From: Pteria penguin
Taxonomy: Eukaryota > Mollusca > Bivalvia > Pterioida > Pteriidae
Reading direction: 5' to 3'
Length of the DNA stretch: 64,000 nt
NCBI GenBank assembly: GCA_035048485.1
Contig: CM068593.1
Location: 4,783,151 to 4,847,150 of the forward strand
Position 1 is the first letter of the stretch. The number at the start of each line of letters is the position of its first letter. A program made the translations under genes and the position numbers. The notes under the pieces were generated by a model. It was not told the origin of the DNA and did no database searches. It was given only the letters and a program-made list of their open reading frames with translations. Shown here one piece after another: positions 13,423-25,995 of this stretch.

Positions 13423-15287
13423 CCTAATGTCACCTGTAAACACTACACAGAGAATATCTCATTACAGCACTGTATCCTAATGTCACTTGTAAACACTATA
13501 CAGAGAATATCTCATCACCGTACTGTATCCTAATGTCACCTGTAAACACTCTACAGAGAATATCTCATCACAGTACTGTATCCTAATGTCACCTGTAAAC
13601 ACTATACAGAGAATATCTCATTACAGTACTGTATCCTAACGTCACCTGTAAACACTATACAGAGAATATCTCATCACAGTACTGTGTTCTAATGTCATCT
13701 GTAAACACTCTACAGAGAATATCTCATCACAGTACTCTATCCTAATGCCATCTGTAAACACTATACAGAGAATATCTCATCACAGTACTGTATCCTAATG
13801 TCATCTGTAAACACTATCCAGAGAATATCTCATCACAGTACTGTATTCTAATGTCACCTGTAAACACTATACAGAGAATATCTCATCACAGTACTGTATC
13901 CTAATGTCACCTGTAAACACTATACAGAGAATATCTCATCACAGTACTGTATCCTAATGTCACCTGTAAACACTATACAGAGAATATCTCATCACAGTAC
14001 TGTACCCTAATTTCACCTGTAAACACTATACAGAGAATATCTCATCACAGTGATGTATCCTAATGTCACCTGTAAACACTATACAGAGAAAATCTCATCA
14101 CAGTACTGTATTGTAATGCCATCTGTAAACACTATCCAGAGAATATCTCATCACAGTACTGTATCCTAATGTCACCTGTAAACACTATACAGAGAATGTC
14201 ACATCACAGTACTGTATCCTATTGTCACCTGGAAACACTATACAGAGAATATCTCATCACAGTACTGTACCCTAATGTCACCTGTAAACACTATACAGAG
14301 AATACCTCATCACAGTACTGTACCCTAATGTCACCTGTAAACACTATACAGAGAATATCTCATTACATCACTGTATCCTAATGTCACTTGAAAACACTAT
14401 TCAGAGAATATCTCATTACAGTACTGTATCCTAACGTCACCTGTAAACACTATACAGAGAATATCTCATCACAGTACTGTGTTCTAATGTCATCTGTAAA
14501 CACTCTACAGAGAATATCTCATCACAGTACTCTATCCTAATGTCACCTGTAAACACTATACACAGAATATCTCATCACAGCAGTGTATCCTAATGTCACC
14601 TGTAAACACTCTACAGAGAATATCTCGTCACAGTACTGTACCCTAATGTCACCTGTAAACACTATACAGAGAATATCTCATCACAGAGATGTATCCTAAT
14701 GTCACCTGTAAACACTCTACAGAGAATATCTCGTCACGGTACTGTAACCTAATGTCACCTGTAAACACTATACAGAGAATATCTCATCACAGTACTGTAT
14801 TGTAATGCCATCTGTAAACGCTATCCAGAGAATATCTCATCACAGTACTGTATCCTAATGTCACCTGTAAACACTATACAGAGAATATCTCCTCACAGTA
14901 CTGTATCCTAATGTCACCAGTAAACACTATACAGAGAATATCTCATCACAGTGATGTATCCTAATGTCACTTGTAAACACTCTACAGAGAATATCTCATC
15001 ACAATACTGTATTGTAATGCCATCTGTAAACACTATCCAGAGAATATCTCATCACAGTACTGTATCCTAATGTCACCTGTAAACACTCTACAGAGAATAT
15101 CTCATCCCAGTACTGTATCCTAATGTCACCTGTAAACACTATACAGAGATTATCTCATCACAGTACTGTATCCTAATGTCACCTGTAAATACTACACAGA
15201 GAATATCTCATTACAGTACTGTATCCTAATGTCACCTGTAAACACTATACAGAGAATATCTCATCACAGTACTGTATCCTAATGTCA
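13423..15287 (+). repeat. Higher-order duplication within the 53-bp array, copy 2
   Basis: Second copy of the segment at 10243-12107. It shares unusual unit variants in the same order, such as AGAATGTCACATCAC, TCTCGTCACGGTACTG and CACTATTCAGAG. Beyond 15287 the two copies diverge into different unit variants, which fixes the right breakpoint. Confidence 0.9.
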
Positions 15288-18200
15288 CCTGTAAACACTC
15301 TACAGAGAATATCTCATCACAGTGATGTATCCTAATGTCACCTGTAAACGCTATACAGAGAATATCTCATCACAGTACTGTCTTCTAATGTCACCTGTAA
15401 ACACTCTACAGAGAATATCTCATCACAGTGATGTATCCTAATGTCACCTGTAAACGCTATACAGAGAATATCTCATCACAGTACTGTCTTCTAATGTCAC
15501 CTGTAAACACTATACAGAGAATATCTCATCACAGCACTGTATCCTGATGTTATCTGTAAACACTTTACAGAGAATATCTCATCACAGTACTGTATTCTAA
15601 TGTCATCTGTAAACACTACACAGAGAATATCTCAACACCGTACTGTATCCTAATGTCACATGTAAACACTCTACAGAGAATATCTCATCACAGTACTGTA
15701 TCCTAATGTCACCTGTAAACGCTATACAGAGAATATCTCATTACAGTACTGTATCCTAACGTCACCTGTAAACACTATACAGAGAATATCTCATCACAGT
15801 GATGTATCCTAATGTCATCTGTAAACACTCTACAGAGAATATCTCATCACAGTACTGTATCCTAATGTCACCTGTAAACACTATACGGAGAATATCTCAT
15901 CACAGTACTGTATCCTAATGTCACCTGTAAACACTATACAGAGAATATCTCGTCACAGTACTGTATCCTAACGTCATCTGTAAACACTATACAGAGAATA
16001 TCTCATCACAGTCCTGTATTCTAATGTCACCTGTACACACTACACAGAGAATATCTCATCACAGTACTGTATCCTAATGTCACCTGTAAACAGTCTACAG
16101 AGAATATCTCATCACAATACTGTATCCTAATGTCACCTGTAAACACTACACAGAGAATATCTCATCACAGTGATGTATCCTAATGTCACCTGTAAACACT
16201 ATACAGAGAATATCTCATCACAGTGATGTATCCTATTGTCACCTGTAAACACTATACAGAGAATATCTCAACCAAGTACTGTATTACTGTATTTTAATGT
16301 TACCTGTATACACTATACAGAGAATATCTCAAAACAGTACTGTATTCTAATGTCACCTGTAAAAACTATACAGAGAATATCTCATCACAGTGATGTATCC
16401 TAATGTCACCTGTAAACACTATACAGAGAATATCTCATCACAGTACTCTATCCTAATGTTACCTGTAAACACTATACAGAGAATATCTCATTACAGTACT
16501 GTATCCTAATGCCATCTGTAAACACTACACAGAGAATATCTCATCACAGTACTGTATCCTAATGTCACCTGTAAACACTATACAGAGAATATCTCATCAC
16601 AGTACTGTGTTCTAATGTCACCTGTAAACACTATACAGATAATATCTCATCACAGCACTGTATCCTGATGTTATCTGTAAACACTGTACAGAGAATATCT
16701 CATCACAGTACTGTATTCTAATGTCATCTGTAAACACTACACAGAGAATATCTCATCAGCGTACTGTATCCTAATGTCACATGTAAACACTCTACAGAGA
16801 ATATCTCATCACAGTACTGTATCCTAATGTCACCTGTAAACAATATACAGAGAATATCTCATTACAGTACTGTATCCTAACGTCACCTGTAAACACTATA
16901 CAGAGAATATCTCATCACAGCAGTGTATCCTAATGTCATCTGTAAACACTACACAGAGAATATCTCATCCAAGTACTGTATTACTGTATTCTAATGTCAC
17001 CTGTAAACACTATACAGAGAATATCTCATCACAGTGATGTATCCGAATGTCACCTGTAAACACTATACAGAGAATATCTCATTACAGTACTGTATCCTAA
17101 CTTCACCTGTAAACACTATACAGAGAATATCTCATCACAGCAGTGTATCCTAATGTCATCTGTAAACACTACACAGAGAATATCTCATCCAAGTACTGTA
17201 TTACTGTATTCTAATGTCACCTGTAAACACTATACAGAGAATATCTCATCACAGTGATGTATCCGAATGTCATGTGTAAACACTCTACAGAGAATATCTC
17301 ATCACAGTACTGTATTGTAATGCCATCTGTAAACACTATCCAGAGAATATCTCATCACAGTACTGTATCCTAAAGTCACCTGTAAACACTATACAGAGAA
17401 TATTTCATCACAGTACTGTGTTCTAATGTCACCTGTAAACACTATACAGAGAATATCTCATCACAGCACTGTATCCTGATGTTATCTGTAAACACTATAC
17501 AGAGAATATCTCATCACAGTACTATATCCTAATGTCACCTGTAAACACTATACACAGAATATCTCATCACAGTACTGTACCCTAATGTCACCTGTAAACA
17601 CTATACAGAGAATATCTTATCACAGTACTGTACCCTAATGTCACCTGTAAACACTATACAGAGAATATCTCATCACAGTACTGTATCCTAATGTCAACTG
17701 TAAACACTATACAGAGAATATCTCATCACAGTACTGTACCCTAGTGTCACCTGTAAACACTCTACAGAGAATATCTCATCACAGTACTGTATCCTAATGT
17801 CACCTGTAAACACTCTACAGAGAATATCTCATCACAGTACTGTACCCTAATGTCACCTGTAAACACTATACAGACAATATCTCATCACAGTACTGTATCC
17901 TAATGTCACCTGTAAACACTATACAGAGAATATCTCATTACAGTACTGTATCCTAATGTCACCTGTAAACACTACACACAGAATATCCCATCACACTACT
18001 GTATCCTAATGTCACCAGTAAACACTATACAGAGAATATCTCATCTCAGTACTGTACCCTAATGTCACATGTAAACACCATACAGAGAATATCTCATCAC
18101 AGTACTGTATCCTAATGTCACCTGTAAACACTATACACAGAATATCTCATCACAGTATTCTATCCTAATGTCACCTGTAAACACTATACAGAGAATATCT

Positions 18201-20492
18201 CATCACAGTGATGTATCCTAATGTCACCTGTAAACACTATACAGAGAATATCTCATCACAGTACTGTATTGTAATGCCATCTGTAAACACTATCCAGAGA
18301 ATATCTCATCAAAGTACTGTATCCTAATGTCACCTGTAAACACTATAGAGAGAATATCTCATCACAGTACTGTACCCTAATGTCACCTGTAAACACTATA
18401 CAGAGAATATCTCATCACAGTACTGTACCCTAATGTCACCTGTAAACACTCTACAGAGAATATCTCATCACAGTGATGTATCCTAATGTCACCTGTAAAC
18501 ACTCTACAGAGAATATCTCATCACAGTACTGTATCCTAATGTCACCTGTAAACACTATACAGATAATATCTCATTACAGTACTGTATCCTAACGTCACCT
18601 GTAAACACTATACAGAGAATATCTCATCACAGTGATGTATCCTAATGTCATCTGTAAACACTCTACAGAGAATATCTCATCACAGTACTGTATCCTAATG
18701 TCATCTGTAAACACTATACAGAGAATATCTCATCACAGTACTGTATCCTAATGTCACCTGTAAACACTCTACAGAGAATATCTCATCACAGTACTGTATC
18801 CTAATGTCACCTGTAAACAGTCTACAGAGAATATCTCATCACAGTTCTGTACCCTAATGTCATCTGTAAACACTATACAGAGAATATCCCATCACAGCAC
18901 TGTATCTTAATGTCACCTGTAAACACTATACAGAGAATATCTCATCACAGTGATGTATCCTAATGTCATCTGTAAATACTCTACAGAGAATATCTCAACC
19001 AAGTACTGTATTCCTGTAATTTAATGTTACCTGTATACACTACACAGAGAATATCTCATCACAGTACTGTATTCTAATGTCACCTGTAAACACTATACAG
19101 AGAATATCTCATCACAGTGATGTATCCTAATGTCACCTGTAAACACTATACAGAGAATATCTCATCACAGTACTCTATCCTAATGTCATCTGCAAACACT
19201 ACACAGAGAATATCTCATCACAGTGATGTATCCTAATGTCATCTGTAAACACTCTACAGAGAATATCTCATCACAGTGATGTATCCTAATGTCACCTGTA
19301 AACACTATACAGGGAATATCTCATCACAGTACTGTATCCTAATGTCACCTGTAAACACTATACAGAGAATACCTCATCACAGTACTGTATCCTAATGTCA
19401 CCTGTAAACACAATACAGAGAATATGTCATTACAGCACTGTATCCTAATGTCACTTGTAAACCCTATACAGAGAATTTCTCATCACAGTACTGTACCCTA
19501 ATGCCATCTGTAAACACTATACAAAGAATATCTCATCCAAGTACTGTATCCTAATGTCACCTGTAAACACTCTACAGAGAATATGTCATTACAGCACTGT
19601 ATCCTAATGTCACTTGTAAACACTATACAGAGAATATCTCATCACAGTACTGTATCCTAATGTCACCTGTAAACACTATACAGAGAATATGTCATCACAG
19701 TACTGTATCCTAATGTCATCTGTAAACACTACACAGAGAATATCTCATCACAGTACTGTATCCTAATGCCATCTGTAAACACTACACAGAGAATATCTCA
19801 TCACAGTACTGTATCCTAATGTCATCTGTAAACACTATACAGAGAATATCTCATCACAGTACTGTATCCTAATGTCATCTGTAAACACTGTACAGAGAAT
19901 ATCTCATCACAGTACTGTATCCTTATGTCACCTGTAAACACTACACAGAGAATATCTCATCAAAGTACTGTATCCTAATGTCACCTGTAAACACTACACA
20001 GAGAATATCTCATCGCAGTACTGTATCCTAATGTCACCTGTAAACACTACACAGAGAATATCTCATAATAGTACTGTATCCTAATGTCACCTGTAAACAC
20101 TATACAGAGAATATGTCATCACAGCACTATATCCTAATGTCACTTGTAAACACTATACAGAGAATATCTCATCACAGTACTGTATCCTAATATCACCTGT
20201 AAACACTATACAGAGAATATCTCATTACAGTACTGTATCCTAATGTCATCTGTAAACACTATACAGAGAATATCTCATCACAGTACTGTATCCTAATGCC
20301 ATCTGTAAACACTACACAGAGAATATCTCATCACAGTACTGTATCCTAATGTCATCTGTAAAGACTACACAGAGAATATCTCATTACAGTACTGTATTCT
20401 AATGTCATCTGTAAACACTACACAGAGAATATCTCATCACAGCACTGTATCCTAATGTCATCTGTAAACACTATACAGGGAATATCTCATCA

Positions 20493-20580
20493 AGATTTCA
20501 ACGCGAAACTACCGAAATATTAACCACATTTCAAGTCCATGGAATAAAAGGACAAAGTACTGTAGCCTAATGTCATCTGT
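20493..20580. other. Junction of the 53-bp and 29-bp arrays
   Basis: About 60 bp of unrelated sequence (20494-20552) separates the last full 53-bp unit from one partial unit (AAAGTACTGTAGCCTAATG, about 20554-20572). The 29-bp family then begins in degenerate form. This looks like an insertion or rearrangement at the array edge; no duplication of a target site is obvious. Confidence 0.6.
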
Positions 20581-22235
20581 ATTGATTTGTAACATCTATA
20601 ACAATGTAACCTATCCAATGTCATATACAACAATATGATCTAACGCTTGGCATCTGTAACAACGAACCTAACGAATGCCGTTTATAGCAAGGTTACTAAC
20701 GAATGACATCTATAACAACGTAACCTGACCAATGGCATCTAGAACAACGTAACCTGATCGGGTACATCTATAACAAGTTGACTTGATGAGTGACATCTAT
20801 AACAAGGTGACTTGATGAGTGACATCTATAACAAGGTGACTTGATGAGTGACATCTATAACAAGGTGACTTGATGAGTGACATCTATAACAAGGTGACTT
20901 GATGAGTGACATCTATAACAAGGTGACTTGATGAGTGACATCTATAACAAGGTGACTTGATGAGTGACATCTATAACAAGGTGACTTGATGAGTGACATC
21001 TATTACAAGGTGACTTGAGTGACATCTATAACATGGTGACTTGATGAGTGACATCTATAACAAGGTGACTTGATGAGTGACATCTATAACAAGGTGACTT
21101 GATGAGTGACATCTATAACAAGGTGACTTGATGAGTGACATCTATAACAAGGTGACTTGATGAGCGACATCTGTAACAAGGTGACTTGATGAGTGACATC
21201 TATAACAAGGTGACTTGATGAGTGACATCTATAACAAGGTGACTTGATGAGTGACATCTATAACAAGGTGACTTGATGAGTGACATCTATAACAAGGTGA
21301 CTTGATGAGTGACATCTATAACAAGGTGACTTGATGAGTGACATCTATTACAAGGTGACTTGAGTGACATCTATAACATGGTGACTTGATGAGTGACATC
21401 TATAACAAGGTGACTTGATGAGTGACATCTATAACAAGGTGACTTGAGTGACATCTATAACAAGGCATCTGTAACAACGTGACCTGACAAATTACATCTA
21501 TAACAACGTGACCTGACAAATGACATCTATAACGTGACCTTACGAGGGACATCTATAACAATGTGAACTGACGAGTGACACCTACAACAACGTTACCTGA
21601 CGAGTGATATCTGCAACGACATCACCTGACGACTGACGATTAACATCGATAACAACATGACCTGACGAGTGGCATCTATAACAACGTGACGTAACCTTGC
21701 GAGTGGCATCTACAACGACATGACGAGTGACATCTACAACAACATGGCGTGACGAGTGACATCTATAACAACGTAACCTGACGAGTGACATCTATAACAA
21801 CGTGACCTGACGAGTGACATCTATAACAACGTGACCTGACGAGTGACATCTATTACAACATGGCGTGACGAGTGACATCTATTACAACATGGCGTGACGA
21901 GTGACATCTATTACAACATGGCGTGACGAGTGACATCTATTACAACATGGCGTGACGAGTGACATCTATTACAACATGGCGTGACGAGTGACATCTATAA
22001 CAACATGGCGTGACGAGTGACATCTATAACAACATGGCGTGACGAGTGACATCTATAACAACATGGCGTGACGAGTGACATCTATAACAACGTGACCTGA
22101 CGAGTGACATCTATAACAACGTAACCTGACGAGTGACATCTATAACAACACGACCAGATGGACGACATCTATAACAACGTTAACTTACAAATGGCATTTT
22201 CCTCCAAATGACATTTATAACAGCACAAGGAACCA
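20581..22235 (+). repeat. 29-bp tandem array with homogeneous core and decayed edges
   Basis: The unit is 29 bp, key word GTGACATCTATAACAA followed by a subfamily-specific end. A representative unit is 20821-20849. Three sub-blocks follow one another: GGTGACTTGATGA (about 20760-21460), CGTGACCTGACGA (about 21470-21850 and again near 22080), and CATGGCGTGACGA with ATTACAA (about 21845-22080). Units at both margins are diverged and of variable length. A 345-bp higher-order duplication links TATTACAAGG at 21001 and 21346. An open frame at 21582-21791 (-) is a by-product of the repeat. Confidence 0.95.
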
Positions 22236-22779
22236 GAGGAATGACAATGGCAAAATTTAACATTAACGCCTCATTTCCTAAGTCAGTCTGCCAAAGTATC
22301 ATTCTGATGTTGTTCAACTATTTTGTTGAAACTATATTTATACAATATATAATATCATAATTCCATGGACATTCTTTTCTGTATCAAAAATTGTTCAAAA
22401 CATTGTTCAAAGCTATTGAAAAATTTAAATGTATGCATTTCAATATAAGATGATTTCTTCGCGTAACTTGGCTAGAGGCGATATTGTTGTATATTGTACT
22501 CATTAGCCCCAAATCGACTCGGCCCTTGGAGATCAACAATGTTTTACTCACATGACATGATATTCTCATTTACACTAATTTAACGTTAAATGTAACACTG
22601 TTTCCGTACATTTTCATCAAAAATACAAGTATGCTATAGATTATTGTGTTCTTTGTTTTACGTCACTCCTTGTACAGTGACAGGATCTAGCTGAGTAATA
22701 CTGGTGTATGTATGTTCTTATTTATATATCACAACATATATATGTGTATAGATTCTAATATTACCACTGCGCCAATACC
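22236..22779. other. AT-rich spacer with a SINE tail fragment
   Basis: Mostly unique AT-rich DNA with no gene. Positions about 22655-22700 (TTTGTTTTACGTCACTCC… GTGACAGGATCTAGCTGA) match the 3' tail of the window's SINE family on the minus strand, without head or body. This is a truncated SINE remnant. Confidence 0.55.
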
Positions 22780-22929
22780 GCTGCTAGTGGACCGTTAGTT
22801 CCCGAGGGTATCGCCGGTGTTATAGAGTGAACGTTCCCCATAGCCAGACTTTCCCTCCCCCAGACTTTAGAACGGACATGCTTTTATTGTCGTATTAGAA
22901 TGACCTAACCGGGCGGAGCATACCTCTGT
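22780..22929. other. Fragment of a dispersed repeat (GGACCGTTAGTTCCCGAGGG type)
   Basis: The phrase CTAGTGGACCGTTAGTTCCC followed by GAGGGTATCGCCGG recalls a dispersed non-coding repeat that I associate with bivalve genomes. This rests on memory, not on a comparison I could run. It lies directly upstream of a full SINE; 22922-22929 (ACCTCTGT) is that SINE's left target-site duplication. Confidence 0.35.
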
Positions 22930-23213
22930 GGCCTTGGGGTCGAGCGCTCGTCGCCCGAACGGGAGGTCGCGGGTTCGAGCCCCTCTCAGGTCATGCCGGT
23001 GTCTGTCTTTCGGATGAGACAGTAAAAAACCGATGTCCGTTGTCACGGCAGATGTGGCACGTTAAGATCCCGCATTGCTTTGGGTGGGTCCGTTGCAAAG
23101 GTCCAAATTTGTGTATCCTGCATCAGTCAGATATCGTCAACAAAATACGTGCAATAATCGAGTTGTCACCGTGTGACGTTAAACAGTAAAGAATCAAACA
23201 AACAAATAAAACA
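22930..23213 (+). mobile_element. Full-length tRNA-derived SINE, plus strand
   Basis: Same family as the SINE at 6281-6559. It has a tRNA-like head with an intact B box (GGTTCGAGCCC, about 22972-22982). The body words GTCTTTCGGATGAGACAGTA, GGCACGTTAAGATCCC and GGGTGGGTCCGTTGCAAAGG follow in the same order. The tail GTGACGTTAAACAG ends in CAAACAAACAAATAAA. ACCTCTGT flanks both ends (22922-22929 and 23214-23221), an 8-bp candidate target-site duplication. The A-box region is diverged (GGCCTTGGGGTCGAGCG). This copy is more diverged than the one in the array, so probably older. Confidence 0.85.
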
Positions 23214-23221
23214 ACCTCTGT

Positions 23222-23334
23222 ATTTAAATAACAAGTCCATATAAATGTATGCCAAGATAACAGCCACGGGCACCAGCTGTGGCTACGGGTACAAATTTAC
23301 ACATAAAACAAGGTACATATTAAACCAACAAAAC
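23222..23334. other. Short AT-rich spacer
   Basis: No gene. A small inverted repeat (AGCCAC … GTGGCT near 23261-23285) is present and of unknown relevance. Confidence 0.4.
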
Positions 23335-23645
23335 TTATTTTTATACCCCCGGATCGAAAGATTGGTGGCATATTTTTATTTATTCATTTTTTTTTTTTTG
23401 TCCTATCTGTTTGTTTGTGTGTTGTCAACTTACACTTTGCCATAACTTTAGAACCGTGAGAAAAAGAGACTTCATACGAGTATTTAGCATACAAACTAAA
23501 ATGAATTCCTTTCAAATGACACAAAGGTCGATGACCTTGGAGTTTGACCTACTTTTAAAGAAATTAAACCTTGATCATAACCTTTGAATGACAGGATATT
23601 AAAATGACTTTGATATTAAAATCAAACTAGTGGGCTGGGGACAAT
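23335..23645 (+). repeat. Dispersed non-coding repeat, bivalve type (partial)
   Basis: The segment begins TTTTTATACCCCCGGATCGA and runs through a T-rich stretch with GTCTGTTTGT-like words. It continues to GATGACCTTGGAGTTTGACC and ends near GGACAATTGTGCTCGG. From memory this order ('tataccccc…', 'caTAACTTTagaACC', 'TGACCTTGGAGTTTGACCT') is typical of an abundant diffuse repeat family in bivalve assemblies. Open frames here (for example 23245-23445) have no family resemblance. Confidence 0.4.
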
Positions 23646-23819
23646 TGTGCTCGGTGGGCCACATTTGTATTTATCAATGCTATTTATTATTCATATGCAA
23701 AAATGTTTGGGATGGGTATATAGGAATCTTCTACAAGTTTGGAAGCATCATCTGTCTGTTCACCTACTTGTCTGTCCGTTTGTCTGTATCTTTGATCTGT
23801 CCGCTGAACTGAAGAAATC

Positions 23820-24660
23820 GTGTCCGGGCCATAATTTCTTTATGCTACCTTGCATAATGATTTTACTTCATGCATTTGTTATCCATGGCCCAAGAGTGTG
23901 TCGTGACATTTACCCAAGGTCATGTCTGTAAGGTCAATGTCACATTGCACATATTGTCAAAATTCGTGTCTGTAATTTTACAATGATAACTTGTATTCGG
24001 ATAACACTTCACACAATTATTATCAATGACCCAAGTATATATCTCGATATCTAACCTAACCAAGGTCTTATCTCGTAGGTCCAGTGAACAGTGCACACAT
24101 AGTCGATATCCATGTCTGAGCCAGAATCTTACAATGATAACTTGGATTTTGGTAATACTACACACAATTACATGTATTGTCCTTGACCCAATGGTGTGTC
24201 ATGACCTTAATCCAAGGTTTAAGAACGGTATCTGCACGGTCACGTTCACAAATCTTGTCCGGGTGGTAACTACTTTTTCTATTGACTTGGATCAGGATGG
24301 TATTTCACGTGATTGACTTTGTTGTTCATGCCCAAAAGGTGAGAAATGGCTTTGAACCAATGTAATACATGTATATCTAAAGTCAAGGTCATAGTTATAA
24401 TTGTAAATTCATGTTTGAGCCCTCAATTTCGCTGCTTCGTTCGATCTGGATAAAATTCCATATAACTGGTGTTGATACCGCAGGGATCATGACCTTACCA
24501 AAGTTGTATAAGTCAAAGTGCATGCCATGGTCAAAATTGTGTCTTGGTCATTGACATTTTTGTATCCTGATACTTTACTCATTTAATTATGATCCTGTGA
24601 TTTTGATCTTGAGTTTAAGGTCATGTATCAAAGCTCAATTCACAAAATTCCTCGGTCTTC
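23820..24660 (+). repeat. Old decayed tandem repeat, ~145-bp unit, about six copies
   Basis: A TGTCTGAGCC/TGTCCGGGCC-like anchor recurs at 23821, 23967, 24113, 24256, 24412 and about 24540, spacings 146, 146, 143, 156 and 128 bp. After the anchor come (A)ATTTTACAATGATAACTTG, ACACAATTA, TGACCCAAG.GTGTGTCATGAC, CCAAGGTCA and CACATTGTCAAAATT-like words in the same order, heavily diverged. This satellite-like remnant is much older than the window's homogeneous minisatellites. Frames at 23647-23931, 23920-24165 and 24026-24316 arise from it and are not genes. Confidence 0.65.
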
Positions 24661-25734
24661 CAGTGTAACCTACAGCCAATACTTTGGGTATCACTGGCTG
24701 CAATATTTAGTGTTGACGCAGCGATGGGCTATTTATTCCTTTAAGACTGTCCTAGTAGATATCAAGACATACTTTGACAACAGTGAATACCATACTAGTG
24801 GAAAAAAGATACACAAGTTTATTTTTGTTCGTTACTATTTTACTTGATTCTTTGATGATAAGTTGACTGTTTCGTCATTACTGAATATTTATGTACTTAA
24901 ATTAGTGGATATTTTTTTTTATTATTATTTTTTTTTTTTTTTTGTTGTCCAATCATATACGGTGTTTGCGTGAATAGAGTTAAAACAAGAATTCCCTACT
25001 CCGTTTCCCGATTTAAATCAGTAGTGTGTGTCCACCTATGGCTTCGCTGAGAAGAATAAGAGATTCTCCTTCACATTGACCCCATCAAGGTGTTTATTAC
25101 AATTAGAGGGTATTGTTCTACTCCTCAATAAGGGCCTTTCTGAGTTGAGCGACGTAATATGGCACCATGACGCGCTTTCTAACCATTCTGTCCCGCTTGT
25201 CTTACAAGGGTTCGATTATGGACAATTCTTGACTGTATAGTGGCCAATCAAGAACTGAGATGTTTTGAGTTAGAAAATCACGACAAACCCTAGAAACAAA
25301 GGGCTTCGTGTTGTCCTGCCTGCTGCAACGTTACTTTTGTAGGGTACGTATACGTTGATGGAATTTCCAATACGACTAATTTCATGAACACTGATTTCCA
25401 TGTTTACTTTTGAAGTTTTCAGTCCAACTCTGGGAAAAACAGTTATAATTCAGACAAAATCTGTGAGAGACAGATGGACATACGGAGAGCAAGATGACCA
25501 CGTGAGACATGATTACAAGTAACTGACTGGATGGAGCTATCATTAAAATATAGATCGCTACGATAGAAAGGAAAAAGACATCCAACTCAGTCGTATGACA
25601 AAATCCGCCAGATCACATAAAAGCTTAATTGTAATGCGGCCGAGGCACCGACATAGGACGGAAAGAGACTTGAATTAAGGAGGGGAAGCTGATTCGTAAG
25701 TTTTCACTACAGTCATATCATCATATGGGGATTG
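24661..25734. other. Spacer without recognisable gene
   Basis: AT-rich DNA with a T-run (about 24910-24945). Short open frames (24623-24847, 25028-25240, 25382-25585) have no recognisable domain, codon bias or repeat. I see no splice-supported exon chain. Confidence 0.5.
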
Positions 25735-25995
25735 ATTGTTGTTACTCAAAATAAGGCAAGGGAAAACTGGCTCTAGAGTGAGTCTTACTCTACTTCCTAA
25801 AGGGGGGGGGGGGGATTGGGGGGTTGGGTTGGTGAAGGGACACTCTAGAGTAGAACCGCAGGGGGGAACTCTCACTCAGAATTATGCAGGGGGAAGGCTG
25901 GCTCTAGATCGAGTCTCCCCCTTAAGGGGGAAAGGCTTACGCAAGAGTAGGACCGCCGGGGGGAGTCTGTCTATAGGGGAAGGCTCATTCTATAA
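25735..25995 (+). repeat. G-rich decayed tandem repeat
   Basis: Words such as GGAAGGCTGGCTCTAGA, AGAGTAGAACCGCAGGGGGG and GAGTCT(C/T)(A/C)C recur four or five times with 45-60 bp spacing. A run of 14 G lies at about 25801-25814, followed by further GGGG blocks, so quadruplex formation on the plus strand is plausible. The 108-codon open frame at 25736-26062 spans this repeat and is probably spurious. Confidence 0.55.

Larger units (their letters stand above)
6560..20492 (+). repeat. 53-bp tandem array, block C (main body)
   Basis: About 263 further copies, continuing the array in the same orientation. Higher-order structure is visible. The rare variant CTCATCACCG occurs at 10331, 12451 and 13511, spaced 2120 and 1060 bp (40 and 20 units). 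A 1865-bp stretch is duplicated at a 3180-bp offset. Units with a 10-bp internal duplication appear near 8315, 9275, 16280, 16980, 17200 and 19005. The array stops abruptly at 20492. A single detached partial unit survives at 20553-20580 after about 60 bp of unrelated sequence. Confidence 0.97.

Noticed and set aside
10989..14381. Two identical 70-codon frames (10989-11201 and 14169-14381) as a duplicated gene
   Set aside because: They mark the 3180-bp block duplication of the 53-bp array; the frames happen to avoid stops in the same unit variants.
280..20492. CRISPR array
   Set aside because: The repeats are directly contiguous with no unique spacers, the context is eukaryotic, and no cas genes exist.
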